The position numbers were made by a program, and so were the translations under genes. From Elusimicrobiota bacterium (GTDB lineage Bacteria; Elusimicrobiota; Elusimicrobia; UBA1565; UBA9628), in NCBI GenBank assembly GCA_003151975.1, contig PLZD01000002.1:65638-129637 (forward strand): a stretch of DNA of 64,000 bases, written 5' to 3'. Under the pieces are notes generated by a model that was not told the origin of the DNA, made no database searches, and saw nothing but the letters and a program-made list of their open reading frames with translations. Shown here in pieces: positions 50,715 through 58,409 of the stretch. Each line of letters begins with the position of its first letter. Position 1 is the first letter of the stretch.

Positions 50715-51926
50715 CTATATCAATTTGACGCGCAGCCAGGCCATCAGCGAGAGCGGCGTATGGCCGTAGGCCGAGGTCAGGGATGCCGGCAGCAAATCGG
50801 CGGTGCCCATGAGACCGGCCCCGAGCTTGGCGTGCTCGAACTTCCAGAAGTCATAAAGGTAGCCGAGGCTCAGCGCGTTGACCGTGAACGCGGTGCCGGG
50901 CGGGAACTCCCCCGCCTGGAAGAGTTCGTCCTTGTCGACTCGCTCGGCGCGTGCCAGCAGCGAGTGATTCTTCCGGTACTCCACCGCCGCCTCGAGCAGG
51001 AAGGCGTCCAGGACATTGCCGGGGATGTTCATGTTCCTGCCCCAGGCGAAGGTCGTCTGCCACGGAAGGTCGCGCCAACGGCCGCTCCACATCGCCGACG
51101 CCGTCACGCGGTCCTGGTCGACTTCGGGTTCGAGCTGCTCGGGACTGTGAATGTGCCCGTAGCTGGCTTGCAAGGCCCAGTCGCGCGTTGGATTCCACGA
51201 GAGGCGGAAGGCGGGCGAGTCGAGGTTGGGTTTTTCGACGTCCCAGCGAAATTTGTCGGGCTCCCGGCCCCGGAACCCCGAGGCCTCCGCCTTCCAATTC
51301 TTCCAGACATAGCCGAGCGTCGCGGCCCCCTCGGAGACGTGCGTGGAGTCCATCCAGTGGTGCGTGATGGGCGCCGAAGGAATCTCCTCGCCGGACCAGC
51401 GGTGCATGAAGACGGGCGGGCCTAATGCGGGTTCGCCGGGCAGCCCGAAGTAGCCGAACACCGAACTCTCCTCATCAATCGCGTAAGCGTATGAAATAGA
51501 AAGTTCCATGATGAAATCGTGCGGATGCTGGCGGTCGACGAGCGGCTGGGTCCCGTTGGCGGTCTCGCCGGTCTGCAGGAGCAGCGGATACCCGTTCGGG
51601 CCCATGGCCGGATCAAACGAGAACATCGTCCGCGCGGAAAAAGTTCCGGGCCCGAGTTCTCGCTGGGCCATGCCCATCAGCATGCTCGAGCTGAAGATCT
51701 TTTCTCCTCCGCGATGGCCTCCCTGCTGGTCGAAGGTCAGGTCGGCCCAGCCGTGGGCCATGAGCATCCAGTCGTCCTTCATGATGTGAAGCCCTTCATG
51801 CGGCGTTGAATCGGGCTGCCAACTCGTGCCCGAGGCCGAGCGCGTCATTGGATAAGGCCCGAGCGCCCCGTTCATCTCCTGCGCTCCGGCGGAGGCCGCG
51901 AGCAGGACGATGAGAACGCTCGTCAC
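50715..51926 (-). CDS. Conserved outer-membrane barrel-like protein
   Basis: A 403-residue protein with a signal peptide ending AGA-QE. It has motifs of a widespread uncharacterised family often found near metal-resistance genes: GYPLLLQTGE, VDRQHPHDFIMELS, GLPGEPALGP, APITHHWMDSTHVSEG. Alternating strands to the end fit a beta barrel. The GTG start at 51926 overlaps the stop of the TauE-type gene (GTGA). A longer reading to 52103 lies inside that gene. The His-rich motifs suggest metal contact; this is inference. Confidence 0.75.
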   Translation of the reverse strand: MTSVLIVLLAASAGAQEMNGALGPYPMTRSASGTSWQPDSTPHEGLHIMKDDWMLMAHGWADLTFDQQGGHRGGEKIFSSSMLMGMAQRELGPGTFSARTMFSFDPAMGPNGYPLLLQTGETANGTQPLVDRQHPHDFIMELSISYAYAIDEESSVFGYFGLPGEPALGPPVFMHRWSGEEIPSAPITHHWMDSTHVSEGAATLGYVWKNWKAEASGFRGREPDKFRWDVEKPNLDSPAFRLSWNPTRDWALQASYGHIHSPEQLEPEVDQDRVTASAMWSGRWRDLPWQTTFAWGRNMNIPGNVLDAFLLEAAVEYRKNHSLLARAERVDKDELFQAGEFPPGTAFTVNALSLGYLYDFWKFEHAKLGAGLMGTADLLPASLTSAYGHTPLSLMAWLRVKLI

Positions 51927-52285
51927 TTGCCGAGAATCATCTTCAGCGAGATCAGAAGCAAGGCGCCGCCGAAGACCTTGCGAAGAACGTGTTCCGAGAG
52001 CCCGACGGCGAACTTGGAGCCGATAAGGCCTCCCAGCACGAAGCCCACGCAGATCAAGCCCGCGATCTTGACGTCGACGAAGCCCTGCTTGTAGTAAGTC
52101 CACGCGGCGAGTATGCCGATCGGCGGCACGAGCAGGGCCAAGGTCGTGCCTTGCGCCTGCTGTTGGGATAGCCCGAAGAGGAAGACCAAGCAGGGAACGA
52201 TGACGACTCCGCCGCCGATGCCGATGAGGCCGCTGACGGCGCCGGAAAAGAGTCCGAGCGCGATGTAGGCGATGGCGAGCTGCAT
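51923..52285 (-). CDS. Half-length TauE/SafE (DUF81) membrane protein
   Basis: A 120-residue protein with about four membrane helices and the DUF81 signature GLFSGAVSGLIGIGGGVVIVP near the N-terminus. Typical TauE/SafE transporters have about 240-270 residues in two similar halves, so this protein should act as a dimer. It probably exports an anion such as sulfite or sulfonate. A TAGAAT box (52293-52298) ends 7 nt before the ATG, just after the terminator of the upstream gene. Confidence 0.85.
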   Translation of the reverse strand: MQLAIAYIALGLFSGAVSGLIGIGGGVVIVPCLVFLFGLSQQQAQGTTLALLVPPIGILAAWTYYKQGFVDVKIAGLICVGFVLGGLIGSKFAVGLSEHVLRKVFGGALLLISLKMILGK

Positions 52286-52300
52286 GGTCGAAATTCTACC

Positions 52301-52333
52301 AAAAAGAAAAGCCCCCGCTCGCGCGGGGGCTTT
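52301..52333 (-). terminator. Intrinsic terminator after the 52348 gene
   Basis: On the minus strand AAAGCCCCCGC, 4-nt loop, GCGGGGGCTTT (52333 to 52308), followed by TCTTTTT. Strong stem with T-tract. Confidence 0.88.
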
Positions 52334-52347
52334 GTCGGACGGCGTCC

Positions 52348-52629
52348 TTATTTCTTGAACGCTTCGGGATGCGCGTTGGCCCAGTTGCGGGCTTCGCGGA
52401 CTTCCGCGAGGGCCTGGTTGGTCAGCTCGAGCGCCTTGGCGCGGTGGCCGCCGCAATCGTGGGCCGCCTCTTCCAGGGCCGTCTTGGCCTGGCCGAGCGT
52501 GTTCTCGGCCCTCTGCAGCTTCTTGTGGCCCGGCCACTCGACCTTGCCGCCCGCGAAAACGGCGCTGGCTCCGATGACGACTCCGACGGTTCCGGCGACC
52601 AAGGCTCCCTGCAGCTTCTTCATATTCAT
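52348..52629 (-). CDS. Small exported helical protein
   Basis: A 93-residue protein: signal peptide (about 1-26, VFA-GG) and then one long amphipathic helix (LQRAENTLGQAKTALEEAAHDCGGHRAKALELTNQAL) with one cysteine. GGAGGAG sits at good spacing before the ATG. It has its own terminator downstream. Short exported helical proteins of this layout are often periplasmic; function unknown. Confidence 0.75.
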   Translation of the reverse strand: MNMKKLQGALVAGTVGVVIGASAVFAGGKVEWPGHKKLQRAENTLGQAKTALEEAAHDCGGHRAKALELTNQALAEVREARNWANAHPEAFKK

Positions 52630-52719
52630 TGTGCTCCTCCTTAAATGTTTTCTGATCCTGACCGCAGCCTCGGGATGCTATCATTGAGTCGGAATCTTTG
52701 GCAAGAGGCCTGGTGGGTC

Positions 52720-52748
52720 TTGAGCCTCGAATCATTTATTTATATTCT
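52720..52748 (+). promoter_or_regulatory. Promoter of the EIIA-like gene, placed for a leaderless mRNA
   Basis: TTGAGC (52720-52725), 17 nt, TATTCT (52743-52748), then exactly 6 nt to the ATG at 52755. Confidence 0.6.
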
Positions 52749-52754
52749 GCTGGA

Positions 52755-53267
52755 ATGCTCGCCATACTCGACGCCGTTTGGAAGGGGCGCACCATCCATC
52801 TTCTCGACGACAAGGACCAGGCCTTGACTCAGCTCGCGCAGGAGATCGCGGCCGTGGCCTTGGAGGACGGCGGCAAGATCATCTCCGAAATCCTCGCGCG
52901 TGAGCGCGGGCACAACTGCAGCATCGGCCTCGGCGTCGCCTGCCCGCACGCGCGGGCCCCGGGCCGCGGCGAGCTGGTCTGCGCGGTCGGCTGGAACGGG
53001 CTTGGGATCGACTACGGCGCCTGCAACGGCCAGCCGGTGCATCTGGTCATCATGTACCGCATCCCGGAGGACAAGCGCGCGGCCTACCTCGAGGAAATGG
53101 CCGCGATCTCGCGCGCGCTCAAGGCCATCGGCGAAAAGCCCGTGACCAATGAGAAGGAGCGCACGGCGTTCATCAACGCGCTCATCGAGCAGACGAAAGG
53201 AGCGGCGCAGCCCGCGGCCTCGTTCCGCCCCGGCAAGGCGCTGGCCGCGAAACTCAAGAAGGTTTAG
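52755..53267 (+). CDS. PTS EIIA-type (PtsN-like) domain protein
   Basis: A 170-residue protein with the EIIA-2 fold pattern: DKDQALTQLAQEIA, a turn, and the phosphorylation His65 in GVACPHARAPG, where PtsN has PHG. A PtsN-like regulatory role fits better than sugar transport because no EIIB or EIIC is near. HPr and EI are not in the window. The ATG at 52755 is preferred over 52698: the upstream part is not conserved-looking, and the promoter gives a leaderless start here. Confidence 0.75.
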   Translation: MLAILDAVWKGRTIHLLDDKDQALTQLAQEIAAVALEDGGKIISEILARERGHNCSIGLGVACPHARAPGRGELVCAVGWNGLGIDYGACNGQPVHLVIMYRIPEDKRAAYLEEMAAISRALKAIGEKPVTNEKERTAFINALIEQTKGAAQPAASFRPGKALAAKLKKV

Positions 53268-53302
53268 GCGGCCGCGGATTCCGCGCGCAATCGCGGTTCC
53301 AG

Positions 53303-53331
53303 TTGACAATTGCGGCCAGCCGTGTTAGCAT
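53303..53331 (+). promoter_or_regulatory. Promoter of the 53338 gene, placed for a leaderless mRNA
   Basis: TTGACA (53303-53308), 17 nt, TAGCAT (53326-53331), then exactly 6 nt to the GTG at 53338. Confidence 0.68.
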
Positions 53332-53337
53332 CCCTGC

Positions 53338-54645
53338 GTGCGGCGCTCACGAATACCGATCTTGCTTGCCTTAGCGCTCTTGGGGTCACGGGCGAACGCC
53401 GAGGACGCCGTCTCACCTCGCTACAACGTCCACTTCCAATCCACGGTCATCGATCAAGGGCACTTCAAGTTTCATTCCCAGTATTTCGGGACCAATAGCT
53501 TGAGGCCGGAGACCGAGACGGCGACCTCCATCACGTCGACTTTCTTCTTTGGTCTGAGGATCGTGCCCGGAACCGAGTTGTATCTGGACCCCGAACTATC
53601 CGGCGGCCGCGGCATCAGTGGCGCACTCGGGGCGGCGGGGTTCCCCAACGGCGAGACCTTCCGTATCGGCGATGCCCGGCCGGTAGTCTCGACCGCGCGC
53701 CTATTCCTTAAGCAGGTGTTCGGCTTCGGCAACGAGACCGAGAGCGTGGCGGACGGCCAGAACCAACTTGCCGGGACCGCCTCGGCGCGGCGCCTGACCG
53801 TCGTGGCCGGGAAGTACGGCCTCGCCGATTACTTCGATGGGAACGCTTACGCCCATGACCCGCGCTCCCAGTTCATGAACTGGACCTTGATGGACGCGGG
53901 CGCGTGGGACTACCCCGCGGACACGCGGGGCTACACGTGGGGCGTCATGACCGAGTATCACGCCCCCGACTGGGCTGTGCGCGGCGCCGCGGCGACCGAG
54001 CCTAAAGTCGCCAACCAGATGGACATCGATCGCCGCATCGGGCGGTCCCACGGCTTCGTCATCGAGGGAGAACACGCCCTGCGTTTGGGCGAGCGCAAAG
54101 GCACGGCGCGCGCGCTCGCGTTCCTCAATGAGGCCCCGATGGGAAATTACGATGAGACCGTGGCCAACGCGGCATTCGGGATGGACGTCTCGCGCAACCG
54201 CGCCTACGGACGCACCAAGTACGGCTTCTCGACGAGCAACGATCTCGAGTTGTCGCCCCACCTTGGCGCCTTCGTGCGCCTCAGCTGGAGCGACGGGCGC
54301 AACGAGGCGTGGGCCTTTACGCCCGTCGATGCCTCGCAATCCGCGGGCCTCGATTGGAAGCCTGCGGCGTGGGGGCGCCCCAAGGACGATTGGGGCGGCG
54401 CGTTCGTCATGAACGAGCTGGACAACCCCGCGCGGCGGTATCTTTCTTCGGGCGGCAGCACTTTCATCATCGGCGATGGCGGCCTCCATTACGGCCCGGA
54501 GACGATCTTCGAGACTTACTATCGGTTTCAAGCCAAGGATTGGCTCGCCGTGAGCCCTGACGCCCAGATGCTTTTCAACCCCGCCTACAATCGCAGCCGC
54601 GGACCGGTCCCGGTCTGGGCCCTGCGCGTCCACATCGAGCTCTGA
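53338..54645 (+). CDS. Exported outer-membrane-like protein (carbohydrate porin-like)
   Basis: A 435-residue protein with a signal peptide (residues 1-20, ANA-ED). Aromatic-rich alternating strands run throughout, with the barrel-like end ALRVHIEL. Segments such as NWTLMDAGAWDYPADTRGYTWG and RYLSSGGSTFIIGDGGLHYGPE resemble OprB/carbohydrate-selective porins. The start is GTG, exactly 6 nt from the -10 box and without a Shine-Dalgarno sequence, so the mRNA should be leaderless. It lies 70 nt after the EIIA-like gene but has its own strong promoter. Confidence 0.72.
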   Translation: MRRSRIPILLALALLGSRANAEDAVSPRYNVHFQSTVIDQGHFKFHSQYFGTNSLRPETETATSITSTFFFGLRIVPGTELYLDPELSGGRGISGALGAAGFPNGETFRIGDARPVVSTARLFLKQVFGFGNETESVADGQNQLAGTASARRLTVVAGKYGLADYFDGNAYAHDPRSQFMNWTLMDAGAWDYPADTRGYTWGVMTEYHAPDWAVRGAAATEPKVANQMDIDRRIGRSHGFVIEGEHALRLGERKGTARALAFLNEAPMGNYDETVANAAFGMDVSRNRAYGRTKYGFSTSNDLELSPHLGAFVRLSWSDGRNEAWAFTPVDASQSAGLDWKPAAWGRPKDDWGGAFVMNELDNPARRYLSSGGSTFIIGDGGLHYGPETIFETYYRFQAKDWLAVSPDAQMLFNPAYNRSRGPVPVWALRVHIEL

Positions 54646-54710
54646 GGTTTGCGGCCGCTCTCCCCTCCCCCCCTCACAAAACTGTTCCAAACTCCAATAG
54701 AATTTGGCCC

Positions 54711-54739
54711 TTGACAGCTTTCGGGGCCGGGGATACACT
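54711..54739 (+). promoter_or_regulatory. Promoter of the 46-residue gene, placed for a leaderless mRNA
   Basis: TTGACA (54711-54716), 17 nt, TACACT (54734-54739), then exactly 6 nt to the ATG at 54746. The best -35 box of the leaderless set. Confidence 0.7.
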
Positions 54740-54745
54740 CGGAAT

Positions 54746-54886
54746 ATGAGGAAGCGAAACACCGTTAAGCCGAGACGGATGCGCAAGCCGCCCCGCGGGC
54801 AGCAGGAAAAGCCGTTGGAACTCGCCCCGCTGAGCAGGCCCGCGCGCCAGCTCCCGGACATCAAATACCGCCGGCTTTGGCCCTGA
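54746..54886 (+). CDS. 46-residue basic protein
   Basis: A short open frame of 46 residues, very basic and Pro-rich in the first half (MRKRNTVKPRRMRKPPRGQQ), with a tail LPDIKYRRLWP. A near-perfect promoter ends exactly 6 nt before its ATG. That is the main reason to call it a gene and to start at 54746 instead of the upstream 54704. The charge suggests nucleic-acid or ribosome binding; there is no membrane helix. It is convergent with the 54890 gene, 3 nt away. I know no homologue. Confidence 0.55.
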   Translation: MRKRNTVKPRRMRKPPRGQQEKPLELAPLSRPARQLPDIKYRRLWP

Positions 54887-54889
54887 AGT

Positions 54890-56017
54890 CTAGGCCTTAG
54901 CCGCTTCCGGTTCCCGGCCTTTCAGGTGGACCCATAAGCCCGCCAGGGCCGTGGCGATGAGCATGCATCCCACGAAGGACGTGGCGTGCGCCCAGGCGTT
55001 GTAGTGCTTCAAAATACCCAGCGACGCGGCCAAGGTCATGCCGTCGTTCTTGATGCAGCCGCCGAAGGTGTTCATGTCGGGCGAGCCGGGAGCCGCCCAG
55101 TGGCCGCCGATGCTCAGCAGGCTTTGCCCCAGCCAAAATAACGCCGCCTGCCCCATCACCGGCCGATCACGCAGCCAGAAATGGACGAGCACCGCCGCCG
55201 GGGCCAAGGCCTGCAGGGCGAGCGCCCCGATCATCGCGCTTCCCTCGTCGCCCATCAGGCCGAACAGCAAGTGCCCTGCGAAGTGAAACGGATAATCGAC
55301 CAAGTCGAAGGGCGAAAACACGGTCAGCGCTAAGTCTCCGGCCAATGACAACACCAAGCCGGCGGCCGCGGCGACGGCCATCGTCATCGGATCGTTGAAC
55401 GCCTCGAACATAGGCAAAGACGGAGCGGGCGCCGGCGGGAGAGTCCCGGCCGCCGCCATCGAGACGGGCAGTTGTGTCGCCCGGCTGGAAAAGGCCGGAG
55501 ACAGCGTCCGCGTGGCTCCGACGACGGGGATCGCCTCGAGCAGGTCGAGCGGCTCGGGCAGGCCGCTGAAGTATTCGATGCCCAAGTTGATGAACGCGCA
55601 GGCCTGAGCGCCGTGGCTGTGGGTGAAGACCGGGCGAGTCACGAAGATCCTGCCGGGCGGCGTGACTTCCTGCATCAAGGAAAGCAACTTGGCGTCCTTG
55701 TCCGGCACGGGCCCGCCGGCCGAGCCGTTGCTTGCGTGGACGGTCAGGCGGACGCAGGCCTGCTTCTCATCGGGCTTGCCGCGATTGTAGTCCGCAAAGC
55801 GCGCCTGCGCGGCCAGGGCGCAAGCGACGGCGGACGGCGCCTTATCGAAGGCCATGAGGCAGAAACCTCCGGCCGACGGAACGAGCCGGCCTTCGTGCTT
55901 CTTGGCGAGCCCCTCGAGTATGATGACCGGCATGCTCGCCATCTCCGGTCCGCCGGTCTCGCTTTTGACGGGCTTGCCGGTTCCGTCGCTGATGCCGGCG
56001 AGCAGCAGCGCCGGCAC
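54890..56017 (-). CDS. Membrane protein with a degenerate class III cyclase-like domain
   Basis: A 375-residue protein. Residues about 1-165 follow the class III nucleotidyl-cyclase/CHD layout: an ISDGTG segment in the place of the metal-binding FADIVGFT, then LVPSAGGFCLMAFDKAPSAVACALAAQ in the place of the second metal motif, and a late strand-rich part. The second Asp (normally GDG) is replaced by AGG, so catalysis is unlikely. The C-terminal half has five or six membrane helices, including a PFHFAGHLLFG motif. The GTG at 56017 comes 1 nt after the kinase stop. It may act as a sensor or scaffold in the signalling operon. Confidence 0.6.
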   Translation of the reverse strand: MPALLLAGISDGTGKPVKSETGGPEMASMPVIILEGLAKKHEGRLVPSAGGFCLMAFDKAPSAVACALAAQARFADYNRGKPDEKQACVRLTVHASNGSAGGPVPDKDAKLLSLMQEVTPPGRIFVTRPVFTHSHGAQACAFINLGIEYFSGLPEPLDLLEAIPVVGATRTLSPAFSSRATQLPVSMAAAGTLPPAPAPSLPMFEAFNDPMTMAVAAAAGLVLSLAGDLALTVFSPFDLVDYPFHFAGHLLFGLMGDEGSAMIGALALQALAPAAVLVHFWLRDRPVMGQAALFWLGQSLLSIGGHWAAPGSPDMNTFGGCIKNDGMTLAASLGILKHYNAWAHATSFVGCMLIATALAGLWVHLKGREPEAAKA

Positions 56018-56018
56018 C

Positions 56019-57308
56019 TTAGGCGACCCCCACGGATTTGGCGAAGTCGCCGATGGTCTGAAAACGCTGGTTGGGATCGAACTCAAGGCAGCGCTCGACG
56101 GCGGCGGCGATTTCGCCCGGCGTGTCGGGTGCGACCTCGAGCAGGCGGCGGTAATCCTTCTTCTCTTTTTGGAGATAAAAGTTCGGACCTCGGAAAGGGA
56201 GCTCTCCGCTGAGCAGCTCGTAGACCGTGGCGCCCAAAGCGAAAATGTCGCAGCGCATGTCTCCCTTGCCGAGCTCCTGCTCCGGCGCCATGTAGGGCAT
56301 CGTTCCGGAGGTGTCGAGGCGGCTCGTGCGGGAGGCGGTGTCCTTGAAGGCGCGCGCGATGCCGAAATCCATGACCTTCGCGTAGCCCTGCTTGTTGATC
56401 ATGATGTTCGAGGGCTTGAGATCCCGGTGGGCGTAGCGCTCGGAGTGCGCGTAGGCCAGAGCCTCGCAGATGCACTTGAGCAGGGGCCGGAGCTCCTTCG
56501 CGTCAAAGGGCCCTTTTTCGTCCAGGCGCTCTTGCAATGTCTTCCCATCGACGTACTCGAAGACGAGAAAAATCTCGGGGCCCTCATCGAGGATCGAGTA
56601 GATGTCGACGATGAAGGGATGGTGCAGGGCGGCCGAGGTCTTGGCCTCCTTCAGGAACAGCGTCTTGTCGCGACCCGACATCGCCACCTCGGGGCGCATG
56701 CGCTTGACGGCGACGAGACGATCGAGGCTGGTGTCTTTCCCCTCGTAGACGAGCCCCATGCCGCCGCTTCCGATGTGCTTGAGAATCTCGTACTTGCCGC
56801 CCAGCACTTTCCCGATGAGCTCGCCGTCGGGCTTGCCCGGCATCGTGGCCATCTCGGAGACCGGGGCCGCCTGTCTTGTCACGACCTGGAGCGCGGGAAG
56901 ACCGAGATTCTCGCGCTGAGAGTTGAGCGCCGCGATCCACTCGTCGCGCTCGGCGAGCCGCTCGGGGCGCGCCCGGGTCCAGCCCGCGTCGCGGAAGTAG
57001 AGCACGAGCTTGGCGAGGCCCTTGCCCGGTTCGCGCAAGTCGAATTCGATGTGGGGCTCGGCGCCGTCTCCGCTGGGGCGCATGGCCTCGACGGCCGAGA
57101 CGGGGAACTCGTGGACGACGGGCCCGATCCCCTTCTCCGTGGCTTTGAGAAAATCGTAGAAGGACTCGCAGAGGACCATCCGCGAGTTCGTCAGGAACGG
57201 GTGGCACAGGCGCCCCAGAAGCGAGGCGTCGGGGCGCACGAAGTGATGGTCCGCCGATTCCTTGATGAGCGTCTCCTTCTCGGCGAGCGGGAATCCCGGT
57301 TCTACCAT
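56019..57308 (-). CDS. Ser/Thr protein kinase with N-terminal PH/GRAM-like domain
   Basis: A 429-residue protein. The N-terminal 150 residues look like a PH/GRAM-type lipid or peptide-binding domain. The kinase domain (about 165-429) is complete: glycine loop GSGGMGLVYEG, Lys in VAVKRM, HRDLKPSN catalytic loop, DFGIA and MAPEQ. It phosphorylates Ser/Thr, probably in response to envelope signals. No transmembrane segment is visible. The ATG at 57308 overlaps the end of the HD-GYP gene by 7 nt. It is the third gene of the gspE signalling run. Confidence 0.9.
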   Translation of the reverse strand: MVEPGFPLAEKETLIKESADHHFVRPDASLLGRLCHPFLTNSRMVLCESFYDFLKATEKGIGPVVHEFPVSAVEAMRPSGDGAEPHIEFDLREPGKGLAKLVLYFRDAGWTRARPERLAERDEWIAALNSQRENLGLPALQVVTRQAAPVSEMATMPGKPDGELIGKVLGGKYEILKHIGSGGMGLVYEGKDTSLDRLVAVKRMRPEVAMSGRDKTLFLKEAKTSAALHHPFIVDIYSILDEGPEIFLVFEYVDGKTLQERLDEKGPFDAKELRPLLKCICEALAYAHSERYAHRDLKPSNIMINKQGYAKVMDFGIARAFKDTASRTSRLDTSGTMPYMAPEQELGKGDMRCDIFALGATVYELLSGELPFRGPNFYLQKEKKDYRRLLEVAPDTPGEIAAAVERCLEFDPNQRFQTIGDFAKSVGVA

Positions 57309-58408
57309 GCGGTGGTCTGCACCTTGACCAGCGGGATGAAGGCCTCGACCACTCTCGGATCGAAGCTCGTCCCGGAGCCGGCCTTGGCCTCCTGGACGGC
57401 TTTGGCATGCAGATCGTAGCCGCGCAGCCCCACCATGCGCAGCTCCTCCACGCATTCGACGAGATGCAGGATGCGCGCGCCGAGCGGGATCTTCTCGGCC
57501 TTGAGCTTATCGGGGTAGCCCTGGCCGTCGAAGCGCTCATGGTGATGGAGGACCATCGGGATCGCGCCTTCGATCATCTTAATACCGTCCAGCAGCTTCG
57601 CGGAGAGGACGGGGTGCAGTTCTTCGCCGGCCTTGAGCACGCCCATGTCGGCCAAGGTCTCGGGGCTGTTGAAGGCGACGTAGCCGACGTCGTGGAGCAG
57701 TCCGGCGTAATAAAGCATGCGGTACTCGAAGTCATCGACGCCGAGCGCGCGGCCGAGCGCGCAGGCGAGCTTGGCCGAGCGCATGCAGTGGCCTTCCATG
57801 CCGGGCTTGGCGGTCTCCGCGGCGAGGCACAGGAGCTCCAGAATATGCGAGAAGAAGTTCTTTTGGTCCGAGATCGTGCGCGTGTTGGCCACCGCCGCGG
57901 ACGCGAAAGAGGCCAAGGTCGAGAGCAAGGCCACGTGCTCTTCCTTGAAACCGCCTTGCCTCTTGTTGAGCACCTCGACGACGCCGATGAGCTCGCCGCG
58001 GAACTCCATCGGCACCGCCAGCACCGAGCGCGTCACAAATCCCGAGGCCTTGTCGAACTGGACGGCAAAGCGCGGGTCCGACTGCGCGTCGTTGACGACC
58101 TCGGGCTGGCGCGTCTTGGCGACCGAACCCGCGATGCCCTCACCGATCGGCAAAGTCAGCGCCTTGACCGCCCCGCCTTTGTCTCCGCCCGCCGTTTTAA
58201 AGAACAGGCGCTTGCCGTCCTCGGTGGTCAGCATGATCGCGCTGGCCTCGGCGTCGAGCAGCTGTTCGGCCGCGGACCCAAGCTTCTGCAGAAGAAAATC
58301 GAGGTCCATCGCCGAGTTGAGCCCCCCGGCCAACGAGAAGAGCTCAAGGGCGGTCTTGAGATCGATGATCCCGGTCGGACTCGCCCCGTTTGTCGGTATC
58401 TTCGCCAT
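57302..58408 (-). CDS. GAF and HD-GYP domain protein
   Basis: A 368-residue protein with an N-terminal GAF domain (about 25-180) and an HD-GYP phosphodiesterase (about 195-368). It keeps LLHDVGY and the HD-GYP motif HHHERFDGQGYP. HD-GYP proteins degrade cyclic di-GMP. A GAF domain would bind a small ligand and control activity. The ATG is 1 nt downstream of the gspE stop, and the 3' end overlaps the kinase start. No GGDEF cyclase is in the window. Confidence 0.93.
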   Translation of the reverse strand: MAKIPTNGASPTGIIDLKTALELFSLAGGLNSAMDLDFLLQKLGSAAEQLLDAEASAIMLTTEDGKRLFFKTAGGDKGGAVKALTLPIGEGIAGSVAKTRQPEVVNDAQSDPRFAVQFDKASGFVTRSVLAVPMEFRGELIGVVEVLNKRQGGFKEEHVALLSTLASFASAAVANTRTISDQKNFFSHILELLCLAAETAKPGMEGHCMRSAKLACALGRALGVDDFEYRMLYYAGLLHDVGYVAFNSPETLADMGVLKAGEELHPVLSAKLLDGIKMIEGAIPMVLHHHERFDGQGYPDKLKAEKIPLGARILHLVECVEELRMVGLRGYDLHAKAVQEAKAGSGTSFDPRVVEAFIPLVKVQTTAW

Positions 58409-58409
58409 G

